From Tanytarsus gracilentus (lineage: Eukaryota > Arthropoda > Insecta > Diptera > Chironomidae), in NCBI GenBank assembly GCA_038502055.1, contig JAXRKN010000026.1, positions 310,001-374,000 on the forward strand: 64,000 nt of DNA. The letters are read 5' to 3'. Positions 39,201 to 51,101 of the stretch are shown here, one piece after another (position 1 is the first letter of the stretch; each line of letters starts with the position of its first letter). The translations under genes and the position numbers were made by a program. Below the pieces are notes generated by a model. It searched no databases, had not been told where the DNA came from, and was given only the letters and a program-made list of their open reading frames with translations.

Positions 39201-41418
39201 TAATAATTAATTCGATCAAATAACAACTTTGCTTAAAAAGAGAAGACTGACTTACACTCACTATTACATGGTCTTTTGGGGGGAGAGAAAGAGAGAGCTT
39301 TTTTGGCAACAGATTCTGAAAATTTCATTATCGTAATAAAAAAAGAACAGGGAGGTAATATTGAGATGAGAATTACATGAAAATTGGTTTGATTACTTTA
39401 ACACTTTTTTTTCTCTATCTAGCGTTAGAAAGTAAGTAAGTGAGTGATTATTACAAGGTGGGATGAAGTGTGGATTTGGTGTTAAAAATATAATTTATCA
39501 TATACAGAGAGAAAATTGAGTTAATAGCTCTAATAAATTAGCCTCATTGCGTCGCATTTCGATACAATGAAGAAAACTCGTCTAGGTAATAAAGATTGTA
39601 TATTATATTTTTGGCGGGTGGTAAGAAGAGTAGACGGAAGGGAATTTAATTCAGTTTCACATGACTAAATTTAGCTCGTATCGCATGATGCTGCTGCTAT
39701 AAAATGTAAAACAAAACTCGCTAAAAGGAAAACGACTGGCGCTAATTTATACTCTATTCAAAAACGGATAGGTTCAGGGACTGCTATCAAGGACGTTATT
39801 AATATCAAAATCAACTGGTTGTTTTCGCATTATAAGTAAGGGACATAATAAGCTAAATAATTTCTCAGTCCATATATAATGAATCTGTAAAATTTTAAAA
39901 ATCTTTTATCCGCTGCTGAAAAATGAAGTGAATGTATGAGGTGTGTGAGAATAATTAAGTTACCTTCTAAGAACTTTGATTTCATTCTCCAGCGAATCCT
40001 CCTTTCCTTTTAGTGCTTTTTTATCAATGATCTTGATGGCGAATAATTGACCCGGATTCTCTTTACTTTCCCCAAGTCTCACTTCAGAAAAGGCACCACT
40101 AGACGTTGATGATGATGATGTGTTTGTGTATAGATGTGTGTAATAAAAGAAATGAATGAGTTAGATTATTATCATCATCAGCAACAAAAGCACAAAGAGA
40201 TTTTTCTCTCTCTCTCTCTTTCACAATCTATAATGAGGTTTTGATTTGTTTCAAGAAGGATGAAAATTTTTCAATAAACTTCAAAGAAATTTCAAAATAA
40301 AAATTATGCGATTAAAATTTACATTTCCCATCCTTAGACTGTTTACACAACTGACTGGTCAATGTTTTCTTTTCTAATTCTCGCTGCGATTTCAATGAAA
40401 CTTATTTTTTTCCAACACTATGTAGGTGCCGATTATTATTTAAACGATAAATGAATTATGATTGCGCTTGAGGAGAGAAAAGCAAATAGTTATCGATTAA
40501 AGCACTCGTCAAAGTTTTTCGAGTGTTTGTGGAATTTTTATCATTCACAAAAAAAAAATATAAATAGAACACTCTTTTTTATTGATGATGTTATAATAAA
40601 AAAGGCAAATGAATTTTTATAGTACACACGTCTCTATAAAGGCATGGCACCAAAGAGATGCCTTTGATGAAAAATTTTTTTTTTTATTCTGTAGGACTTA
40701 ATCGCTCGACAGAGAACAGAGATATGTCAGAAGGTCATCATTATTTAATATAAATCGAGAGCTTAAGTCAAGCGAAGCAAGTGTGCAAAAAAATGAGAAC
40801 AATTTTGCGCGGTGTTATTGTGAGGGAAAAAAACACAACACTCAATCTAGAGTATAATAACATGTCATGGAAAAGCTATTGAATTGATATAGGCAAAGTG
40901 CAATATAATTAATTTAGCCCATTGTTCTAAATTCTCGAGCTTCAAATCGAATTTATATAAACTCAAAAATTCGCCGAGATTAAAGGAAGAGCTTTTTCAT
41001 GCGAGCAGCTTTATTTTATTTCCCCCAAATTGTTGCCGATTGACTGACTCTCAAAAGGAATAGCTCATAGACTGTATACAAGACGAGCGAGAAAAAAGAA
41101 TGTTTCAGTGGAAAATATATATGTGAACATAAATCGACGATTTATGATAACAGTTCGGCTTTAAAGAGAACCTCTAGAGTGAGCGAGAGAATAAGAGAAA
41201 TCGAAATTTTTTTTTGGCAATCATTTGAGTTGAATTATAGAGGCATTAATTGATGATGACGACGAATGATGGTAAAATGGAATGTTTGGTACTCACTTTC
41301 CTAATACTTGTCTTAGATGGTATTTATCCTCAATATTTATAATTTGTTTATCGATGTCCTTGTTGGGATGATCCTTGCGCACCTTCTTGCCCGAATCTTT
41401 TTTGCCAAACAACGGCAT
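36294..41418 (-). CDS. CaMKI: Calcium/calmodulin-dependent protein kinase type I
   Basis: Ten exons (41418-41297, 40098-39964, 38638-38591, 37671-37597, 37495-37357, 37285-37171, 37093-36944, 36758-36632, 36570-36483, 36410-36294) give 371 residues with the cassette exon, 355 without. A Ser/Thr kinase activated by Ca2+/calmodulin and by CaMKK. Seen: glycine loop 'LGNGAFSEV', catalytic Lys in 'FAIKIIDKKAL', 'HRDLKPENLLYY', 'ISDFGLSKMED', the activation-loop Thr in 'TACGTPGYVAPE', then the autoinhibitory and calmodulin-binding helix 'HGTVSEQLKKNFAKSRWKQA'. The N terminus is short and basic (MPLFGKKDSGKKVRKD). Exon 38638-38591 is 48 bases, phase-symmetric, and inserts 16 residues between the alphaC helix and beta4. 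Introns 2 and 3 exceed 900 bases. Confidence 0.95.
37672..38590 (-). other. CaMKI intron between cassette exon and LTHPNIV exon
   Basis: About 920 bases, AT-rich. No additional exon with plausible coding content was recognised. Confidence 0.6.
38591..38638 (-). other. CaMKI: CaMKI 48-base cassette exon
   Basis: Flanked by AG acceptor and GTGAGT donor, both good. Exon lengths and phases allow it to be skipped cleanly: with it the junction reads RR-FSAMPGNENDPDRKPW-LTHPNIV, without it RR-LTHPNIV, which matches other CaM kinases that have no insert. Confidence 0.75.
38639..39963 (-). other. CaMKI intron before cassette exon
   Basis: About 1.3 kb. It could hold further alternative cassettes, but I saw none with both good splice sites and a compatible frame. 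Confidence 0.55.
40099..41296 (-). other. CaMKI first coding intron
   Basis: About 1.2 kb, with a short CT run near 40,207-40,222. No gene seen. Confidence 0.6.
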
Positions 41419-42305
41419 TTTTGATGATACTTTTGAACTCTGTTTTTTAGACACACACACACTCTTTTTTCACTTTGATTTTCTTATGAGGGAAAATTTA
41501 CATCTATTTTTCTCTTTTTGGATAATGAAAAGAAAAATTATTGTTTTCCCACACTCCTGTGCTTTAAAACGAAAGAGAGTACTGCACAATTATCCTTTTT
41601 TCTTTGCCTACTTCTCAATGTCCCTCGTTTTATTTACAACATTCATCGAGTGGTTTGCATCAATATTTCAATTATCCTTTACTCTTATCAGTGTGCTATT
41701 AAGAATTCCTAATAAAAACAGCAACAATTTTTTGACATTTTTTTTTCAACACAGATTTTTTTTTCTCAGGGAATTTAAAAGGGGTAAAGAGAGAGCTTAA
41801 TTTATCACAATCAACTGCGAACTTAACAGATGCACTTTTAAAACTTTGAACAATATTATTTCTCTTACAATTATTCACAGAATCACTAAGACTCGACTTT
41901 TTTTAACGAGAGCGAGAACGAAACATTTTTTTTTCTTAACACTGGCGACTTCAGCACGCCGCTTTTTTAAGCTCAATAAAATGTCTTCAGCACTGTGCGA
42001 TTTGTGTAATTTATTTTAAAAATTTGCAACAGAAAAAAATTAATTTTTACTTTTTTGTTTTTAAAATTTAATTTTCTAAATTAAAATTGTTAAAATTATT
42101 AAATGAAACTGTAAAATTAATTAAATAATTTTAAAGTCCTACAACAGCTTTTCTTATAAAATTAGAACCCTTCAAAAGTTTTAAAATCTAAAGCTGCAAA
42201 TTTAAAATTAATCATAACTTATTTAAAAAATAACTTTATTAATAGCTTTCTTAAAAATTAGATACAAAAGAAAAATTAAAACTGTAAATATAAAATGTAA
42301 AATTA
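41419..42305. other. Upstream region of CaMKI and 3' flank of FAR-B
   Basis: Holds the CaMKI leader and promoter and the short FAR-B 3' UTR. A plus-strand reading frame across 41,375-41,800 is composed of T-rich codons with no family resemblance and is not called. No TATA box assigned. Confidence 0.45.
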
Positions 42306-44654
42306 CTAAATCCATTTGACAAATAGAAGAATGCACGAGACAATTGCAACGGAAAAAGGCACGTGTATAAAGTACGAAAATATGGTGTTTAAAACGTAGA
42401 AAGCAACAATGTACCAGAAAAACTGAATCCATCCAAAGCTTAAAAATGAAAAAAATTAAAAAATCGATATTGAAAGTTTATGAGAGACTTACGCATGCCA
42501 CACGAAAACGTTCCATGTTGTAGTTTTTCTCGACTCTCTGAAGAAAAATCGCCTGATGCCAATGACTTGATTCTCCATGAATTCTCCCCAATCTAAATAT
42601 TTCTTGTCGCAATTATAATTGTATTTTACCTTATCTTCATCATTGAGCGTGTCTAAAATTCGCAAAGCATTTTCGGTGCTATAATGAAAACTTCTATTTG
42701 TAAAGTAGTCAAAAGCTTTGATTCCATTAACGAATATCCGCACATAGTCCAAGGTTCTAAAATTAAATTTATATTTGAATTATTCATAAATATTGAAATG
42801 GAGTTTTACTTTCGCAAAGCCTTTCTACGCCAAATGAAATGCTCGGGCAACCAAAAAAGAATTGCGGGCAAAAAGTTGAACAAGTAGATGAAAATTGTGT
42901 ATCGAAGTCCATTGCGAACTTTCACATAGGGCTGACATATTATGTAGTCGTTTGTGTGTTTTTTGGACGCAATATTGAGGATTCTGCAGTAATTTCCGAA
43001 TGTCAGTGGATTAACATCGCCGCTCGTGCAGTGAATGACTTCTGGTTCTTCAACTTTGTGTGACGCAACATACCAAGATAGTACCACCGTTGAATTTGTA
43101 ACAAAATCAAGAGGAACCAGGTCCATGATTGACGAAGTGTCACCACCCATCGTTCTAAAGAGTCCTTTGGAAAAACCCGCGACAAAGCCTTTTTAAAAAA
43201 AACGACAAAATTAAAAAAGGTTTAATTAAGATAATGAAAAATTTACCAATGTGGCCATTGTTTGCACTTCCAACATATCCAGGAAAAGGTTGACGATGTG
43301 TTCCATACACCACTGATGGTCTAACGATTCCAACAGGATAGTTGCGCAATTCAGCAAGAATCAAATTTTCAGCGAGCTGCTTAGTGAATGTATAAGTGTT
43401 TGGATGATAGCCCAAAATATTATGCAGCTCGATCGTTCCCGTTTGTGGGAGTTTAATGTCGCCATTTTGAATAATTTTCATCATTTCATATGGATCACTT
43501 TTCGATGCATAAACTTGCTCTTTAATGTCTTGATTAACATAGCAACTGTTGCAGAAGGCAGTCGAGACATGAACAAAGGAGACGAGATGACGAAGCTTCT
43601 TAACGAAATCGATAACAACTTTAGTTCCCACGAGGTTAATTTTAATAGCACTCGGAAGGTATGTGTTGAACTTGATGGTTGCGGCACTGTGAAAAACGAT
43701 ATTGACTTCGTTCGTCAATTTTTCGAGCACATCATCGTGCAATCCAAAATTATTCTCTGACAATTCGCCGATGACCGGAACAACTTTTGACTTGTCATCA
43801 TTGCTCAAATGTTCGAAAATCTGCAAGGTTAAATCGAAAGAAAAACATAAAACAATAAAAAAGTTATACTCGGAAGGGCTTAAATGTTATTACTGCACAT
43901 TGCAATGGAAAATGCTCGAGTGCACAAAACAAAGCGATGACATAACTTTCGTAGTAATATTGCGAAAAAAATGTGGCTAAACAATGGGTTTTTGAAAACT
44001 TCTTGGTCACATGTCGGAAGAGAAGAAAAAATTTAAACTATGCGCAAAAATAAAATTTTACTACCGACATTAATTAAAAACAATAAGCGTCAACGCTTCT
44101 TTTAAAGTAAAGCTTGCCAATTTTCTTATTGAATAATAAAAAAACGTGATGAGCATAATTTATATAAAATTTACTCGAAAAAAATAGTGCGGAACTCCAT
44201 GTAAAACTGCTTTAAATTCTGCACTCGAGCATTTTTTGATTTTTGATTAATTAGCAAGGTCTGAATAAAAATAATTTCATGACGTAAAACTTTTTTTTAT
44301 GAATTAAATGAAAAAATTATTAATTGATTAATTGACAATTGTCAATAAAAAAATAATTTTTTGTTCTTTAAAATCGCTTACAATAATTTTCTGTTTTTAA
44401 AGTTAACTTACAGGTTTTGACATTAATCTCTCTATCCTCGACTCTGGCGAATATCCATATTTTCCACGAATGAGGATGTAAATTTTGCCAATGGAAGGAG
44501 TCGCGCTTAGTAACCTCTCAATAAGACTTTGTCCGAGGAACCCAGTCCCACCTGTTATGAAGATACTTTTTCCTGAAAAAAAGTTTCCAATTTCACTCTG
44601 CGTTCCTGCCTCTTCAACCCCAAACGACTCGTAGACTTTTTGAATATTTTCCAT
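42306..44654 (-). CDS. Fatty acyl-CoA reductase (FAR-B)
   Basis: Five exons (44654-44412, 43820-43247, 43188-42810, 42756-42493, 42438-42306) give 530 residues. Same reaction as FAR-A: acyl-CoA plus NADPH to fatty alcohol. Seen: a polar N-terminal leader of about 25 residues, Rossmann 'FITGGTGFLGQSL', 'IVFHSAATIKFN', catalytic 'YTFTK', 'GIVRPSVVYGTHRQPFPGYVG', the FAR_C domain ('FDYFTNRSFHYSTEN'), and a C-terminal membrane segment ('FFWYIVAFYVLNTIFSYF'). The FAR_C part contains an extra hydrophobic hairpin ('YTIFIYLFNFLPAILFWLP'). It is divergent from FAR-A in sequence and intron positions, so this is not a recent tandem copy. Its start faces FAR-C across 4.1 kb. Confidence 0.92.
43821..44411 (-). 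other. First intron of FAR-B
   Basis: About 590 bases, GTAAGT to GCAG, phase 0 after SKP. It is much longer than the other introns of this gene. Nothing recognised inside. Confidence 0.6.
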
Positions 44655-45861
44655 CAGATTGGATTTTTATTCTCGCAAAATTGTGAGTAATTAAAGTTAA
44701 TTTTGCACTTTTGCAAATAATTTTTTTCAGTTCTTCTTCTTTTTTATGAACTTGATCATTTAACTCACTATTGACAACTGAAAACTGAAAATTACAGTAA
44801 TAATGTTGCATGCATTTTGTTCGTTATTTTTCACGTGCTTGCGTTAAACTTTATTTATTTTTTGGTGGGAGGCAATATTGTGACAATTCATTGTTAAATG
44901 CTTCGAGCATGTTCTAAGCGCAAAACATTGATGAAGAATATTTAAATGTTGCATGAAGAAAATTTTTGTAACATTGATATATTTTTAATCTTTTGTATTA
45001 AAGATTTAAAACTTTCGCAAAAAAAACTGCTTAATGAACATCGTTTCTTGTGACCTGTGACTTAAAATTTTTGTTTATCATTTTTCAAGGATACTATTTT
45101 TAAATGAGAATTTTATAGTTGTTTTAATTGGTGTCGAACAACTGAAACAACTGAAACTGTCTGCAAACAAATTTAAACTTTAAACCAGCTACTAATTTTA
45201 ATATTTTTTAAAACGTCTGTTTAAAAAAGGTCAAATTTAATACATCAATTAAAAGCGTGTTAAATTTTTTAATCTTCCTTATATAAGGAGTTAAAATTTT
45301 ATAAAATAAAGATATACTCTTAAATTTATAGATTTAATCAATTAAAAAAATACTATTTACAAGAATATTTTAGAAGGTGAAAAATCTTACACAAATTAAA
45401 TCATTTCACAAAAGATTAATTCATCAAAAATAGTTTTCAGATGTAACAAAAAGTGGCCAAAGTTCATCTCTCATAAAATCGTCCTCATAAAACCGTAAGA
45501 TAATTTAAAGCTCATTTAGTTTTTTGCATGCAAGCAGATAAGTTAGTTCTCTAGAGTTTTAATTTTTAGTGAGACTTTTTAAAAATAATTTAATCTTTCT
45601 TATTTATTTCACAAAACATAGTTCGAAAGAATTTCAAGAAGAATTTTTATCAAAAAACTTTTCTTTATTTAAATAATAAAATATATTGATTAATGGTGCA
45701 AACAGTTTAAAGTGTAAATTAACATGCTAATTTAGAGCTGTTAAAATGCAATTGAAAAAAAATTTACAAAGTCGTTAAAAAAAGAAAATCAAATTTTTCG
45801 AGCAAAATAATTTTTGAATTGAATCACCCGCCCTTTGATGTATGCAAAAAAAAAGAAAATC

Positions 45862-45897
<36 letters not shown>

Positions 45898-48762
45898 CAG
45901 CATACTCGGGTTTATATGTGTGAGCGAGCATAGAACCTTAGACATATTTTTCTCTCATAATGCACATGGCACAAAATGCGCAGACGCATGGACGTCTAGG
46001 TAGGAACGGATTCTCCGGTCGATCGAAAGACAAATTCTTTGCCTCCGAACTCGTGATTGAGATAAATTAATTTATTTGAAATATTGTGTACAATTGACAT
46101 TTCAATTTGCAGTAACAATGGCTTTGCTATCGACTCTTGTCGCGCGGTGCTAAAATGCCTCGAAAATTTTCACGGCACTTCTGAGTAACATAAAAGTGAA
46201 ATTTTATTTTTTCCTCATTGACAAAAAATCGTGCAAAGTGAAATATTTCGAAGAAAATTTAGTTGTCTAATGCTGCTCAAACGAGAACTTCGAGATTGAA
46301 AATTGTACATGACGTTTTGAATAGCGATCGGTAAAGGAATTTCAAACCCACAACCATTCGAGTCGAGGAAAAAAGTGTTTCGCTAAAAAATCATTATGGC
46401 GTCATTGATTGCAATTTCACCTCTTAACTTTTAAGACACCGAGAGGAAAAGCTTTAACTCCAAAAGCCATACATGTGACATAAGTGAAGCTATCTTTTTC
46501 GTATCCAATTACACAATAGGCCGCATTATATTCCTACTAAGTCATTCGGAGCCGAGGACTTAATTAAAGTGTAAAACATTTTGTTTCTCTAAAAATTGTG
46601 TTCTCTTCCACATGCGAGAGAAAAAAAATTGTAACTTTCCTGGAGCCGGATAATTTATAAAAAAAAAGAAAAAAATTCCATAAGCCGAGAGAGTAAAATT
46701 TTATTAATTATTGAGCTATTTTCACTCATACATGTGTGCATAAGAGAATTTCTTTTCGAGAGAGGAAAGCGGTATTGAAATTTTTTTAAGTGCAATCAAA
46801 AATACCTCCATATAAAAAAAAGTGAACAAATTCCGCATAGAATAAGGAAAAGCCGTGAAGGGCGTGCTTCAAAAAAAAATTAGGGGATAAGAAATCCTTT
46901 TTCGAATCAAAAGTCTTTTTCATCTCTTCACTATACCACGGTAAAAAATCATATATATAAAAAATTAGAAAGTATATCTGAGAAAATACTTGCATAAGAC
47001 ACTGCGTGTGGAGAAGATTTCAAGTTAGTTTGTGTATTTTAAATAACGAAGAATCATCTTCTCAAAAAGAAAGTGGAAGAGTGCAAAAAATTGATTTTTT
47101 TTTCTTTTTTCTCTCGCCGAAACTCATAAACACATGGCTCTTTAATCGATATCGTTGTGCTTAGTTTGTAGACCTTAAAAAAAAATATATATATATAAAA
47201 AAAGTTTGCTGCAAAGAGTAACTTTTTTTTTTCGGGAGAAGGTACGTTATTCATTCATCCGACAGTTTCATAAAAACATCGAGCGTATACACACGTTCAT
47301 CCATGCATTTCCAAAGAATAAGAAACACTGATAGGAGTCGCAGTATAATATACAACATGATTCGTTGAAATATTAATTCAGAAACATTCTCAGTGTCGTG
47401 TCGTGAGTGATAGCTATTATGTTGTTGTAGTGATTCAAAGATATCCCCGAAAAATTCCAATTAAATATTATTTTATTTTATATTCCTCCGTGATGATGAA
47501 AGTAAAACTTTCTCTATTGACCGAAATACAAAAAAAATGTTAAGTTACTCTCTTTACAATTTTTTTATATGGTGCGTTTAAAGTGAGAGAAATAAAAAAT
47601 AATTGAATTAAAAAAAAGAATTTGCGGAAGAGAGCAACAGACGGCATGCAATCAAAATGCTGATAAAATTCTGTTAGGATATTTGTAAATTATGTAACGC
47701 CACAAAACCGGTATTTCTTTCACACGAAATTGCGTTTCCAAAAATTACTCAACACAAATTAGGGTCAGTCATAAACTCACGTAATATAATATGCAAAACG
47801 ATTAAAAATCTCATGTTATGTGCTTTCGCGTGGAGGCTGTAAAAAAGTTTTTTACACAAATTATTTTAGTGATTTTTAAATTTCTCCTCTCAAATGCAGC
47901 AGAACCTCCAAACACACCCCAGACATTCATTCAATAACTTTTTTTTGTAAAATGTGACTTACGCAAATTGGATAATTTTGCCGTCGCGCGAGAGAACGCG
48001 GGAGTATAAATTTAGAAACTAATTTTTTTATTTTTATTTTATCATCGACTACAACGTCGACGATAGATGATAACGACTTTCCTCCATCCGACTTTAAGTA
48101 ATTACTCGCTATCACGTCACTTGCAAGAGAACTTAAACTCTTTATCATAAAAAAAAGTGATTCATGATATGGTTTTATCTATGAAATGTGACATAACTAT
48201 CATACACATGCACGTTTAAAAAATTTCGATAAGAAAAAAATATTAACTAAAAATTTTGTAGTACAAAATTTATAAGCTCTTAATCAGTATTTTTTGGTAT
48301 TTCGTTAATGTAATATTCGAGTAACGAATTTTTCCTTCTCTCTTTATAGCAGCTACTGCAAAAATACATTCGACAATACATAATTAATAAATATAGACAA
48401 AGCTACACGAATAAAATTCGCGAGTGAATAAAAGTTAAGTTTTAAGTGAAAGCCAAAAAGGAAAGAATCAAAAGAAAAGTTTTTAAGACGTTTTTAGAAG
48501 CACTTGACTTTTTCCCCACATATTCTTCCGTATCTACTTATAAAATATTTAACGAAAAAAAAATATTCCCCTTAAAAAATATAAAATATATTAGCGCACA
48601 TAATTAAAAGTGAAAAAGTGTTCGCTTCCAATTTTTTTCGAATCGAGAGAGAGAGAGAAAAGTTTTATGCATGCTGTAGACGAAATCATCATCTGCTGAG
48701 CATATTAATTGAAGCTGTTTATTAGACATAAAGTAGCGATAAATCAAAAGAAGCCCTTAAAA
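44655..48762. other. 4.1 kb spacer between divergent FAR-B and FAR-C
   Basis: Must contain both promoters and leaders. It has a long GA microsatellite at 45,864-45,893 and a short TA run near 47,190. The stretch at about 45,990-46,160 is less AT-rich than its surroundings and may be a promoter or untranslated exon. No coding sequence can be supported. Confidence 0.45.
45864..45893 (+). repeat. (GA)n microsatellite
   Basis: About 15 uninterrupted GA units. Runs of GAGA can bind GAGA factor in flies and often mark promoters, but a plain microsatellite is the simpler reading. Confidence 0.85.
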
Positions 48763-51101
48763 ATGACGACGCCGGGCAAGAAGACGCAAGTCGATAACTC
48801 GAAAGTTGACAGTCACACCAGTTTTGAGGACTACGTACCGATCTCAAAATTTTACAATGGACGCAGTATTTTTATAACTGGAGGTAACTAATACTTTAAA
48901 TTATATTTTTCCGCATATTTCTAACTAAATTTTTTTTGCGAACAGGGAGCGGCTTCATGGGGAAGGTCCTCGTAGAAAAATTATTACGTTCATGTCCGGG
49001 AATTGAAAATATTTATCTGTTAATGAGACCAAAACGAGGACATGACATTAATGAGCGTCTTAATGAAATTATCAATGGACCGCTCTTCGACATCCTTCGA
49101 AAGGAGCGACCAAATGACTTGGGCAAAATCATTCCAATCAACGGCGATATCACATCAGAGGAACTTGGAATATCAGAAAGTGATCAGGCACTGCTGTGTC
49201 AGAAGGTTTCGGTAGTTTTTCATTCGGCCGCCACTGTTAAGTTTGACGAAAAATTAAAGCTCTCGGTCACAATCAACATGCTGGGTACGAAACGTTTAGT
49301 GGAGCTTTGTCATCGTATGACACGTTTAGAGGTAAAATCTGATTAGAATCACTACGAACATCCACTATTGTAGTCACTAACATGCAATTTTTCATTTTCT
49401 CTCTCTCGCTCGCGCGACTTGTCGCCTTGTTTGGTTTATTTTTAGGCTCTGATTCATGTCTCAACGGCATATTGCAATTGTGATCGATCTGATGTAGCCG
49501 AAAAAATTTACTCACCTCCATTTAATCCAAACGATATAATTTCGCTTGTTCAATGGCTTCCCGAAGATCTTTTGGATAAAGTAAGAAAGATAAAGACAAT
49601 TAAGAGCGAGGTTTTTTGGAGTGATAAGGAAACACATTTTTTCATTTTAGCTCACGCCGTCGCTAATTGGTAATCGCCCAAACACATACACCTTCACAAA
49701 GGCACTTGCGGAATCTATGCTAATGAAAGAGGCTGGAAATTTACCCTTAGCAATTGTTCGTCCATCAATCGGTACGACTTGATTAAAATGCTCACAATTA
49801 ACTTGCAATTAATTTAATTATCGCCTTAGTTCTATCGAGTATAAATGAACCTCTGAGCGGTTGGTGTGACAATTGGAATGGACCAACTGGAATTGTTTCG
49901 GCTGTCGGCAAAGGAATATTTCATACAATAATGTGCAACGAGGATAGCATAGCTGATTTTGTTCCCGTCGATATGGTAAAATTTTAATTTTCACTTTTTC
50001 GAGATTTCTCTAACGAGCTTTCTTCAGGTTATAAACTTAATGGTTGCGGCAGCGTGGAAAACAGCAATTTCAAAGTCAGCAGTAACGGTCTACAATTGCT
50101 GCACAGGAGAGAAAGCGCCCATCACATGGGGACGCTTGGTATCTTTAGCAATAGAAAAAATGAGAGTTCATCCGTTAGGTGAGTTTTATACGCAACTCGC
50201 GTTATAATTTTTTGAGGCTCGCATAATAGCCACGAAAAAAATTAAGTTGACTAACTTTTTATGTATCCCTTGACGATAATAACAAAGTAACCATTTGGAT
50301 GTGTCACTAATGAAAATTTTATTCTTTCAGAGGGTGCATTTTGGTATCCAACGGGAATTCTCCGGCGTAATCGAGTGATAAACAGCATGCACTCCGTATT
50401 GGCTCATTACATCCCCGCTTACATACTAGATATTCTAGCGAGGATAGCCGGCAAGAAGCCTATGTAAAAGCGACACGATTGATGAGAGATAAATTTTAAT
50501 GATTTTAATTCTGTTTTAGAATGATCAAAGTACAAGATAAATTAGCGAAATCGGTGAAATGTTTGGAATACTTTACGACACATCAGTGGACATTTCACGG
50601 GGACAATGTGCAGATGCTGTTGGATGCAATGAAAGAAAATGACCGTCAAGAGTTTCAATTCGACGTTCGGACCATCGAGTGGGAGAATTATGTGGAAAAA
50701 TATGTGCTAGGCTTTCGACAATTCCTCTTTAAACAGAATCCATCCTCTCTAGATGAAAGCAGAAAAAGAATGTCCAAGTAAGTTTTGTAACGGTTTTCTT
50801 TTTTCGCGGTCGAATAGGGTAATTTGATAGAAATTTATGTACCCCACTTCTAACTGTCGCATTAACCCACTCATTTCTGATACTGATGACACGATTCACT
50901 TACTTAACTAATTTATTTTTTCTCTCTTTTAGATTAAAAATTCTGCATCAGGTCACGAAAGTCATACTAGTCGTATTTTGCTGGCGTTTTCTGATGGCAC
51001 GCTCTAAAAAGCTTCGAGACTTGTGGTCAAATTTTCTCGATTACGTATTTTCCATTGTGAAGGTTATACCAGCGCTCGCTACTCATGCTTTCACTAACTA
51101 A
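48763..51101 (+). CDS. Fatty acyl-CoA reductase (FAR-C)
   Basis: Nine exons (48763-48883, 48946-49331, 49446-49580, 49651-49771, 49830-49975, 50028-50178, 50331-50463, 50520-50777, 50933-51101) give 539 residues. The start is the ATG of MTTPGKKTQVD; in-frame codons upstream have no Met. Seen: a polar leader of about 30 residues, Rossmann 'FITGGSGFMGKVLVEKLL', 'VVFHSAATVKFDEKL', catalytic 'YTFTK', 'LAIVRPSIVLSS', a substrate-site region 'GWCDNWNGPTGIVSAVGKG', 'FVPVDMVINLMVAAAW', and FAR_C with 'HQWTFHGDNVQML'. The C-terminal hydrophobic stretch 'VTKVILVVFCWRFLM' may insert in membrane. It has many more introns than FAR-A and FAR-B, marking a separate, older branch. The canonical Gly-Gly-Ser-Gly loop is split by intron 1. 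Confidence 0.93.

Noticed and set aside
41375..41800. Plus-strand open frame of 141 codons upstream of and over CaMKI exon 1
   Set aside because: Composed of Phe/Leu/Ser from T-rich DNA, overlaps the CaMKI first coding exon on the other strand, and resembles no family.
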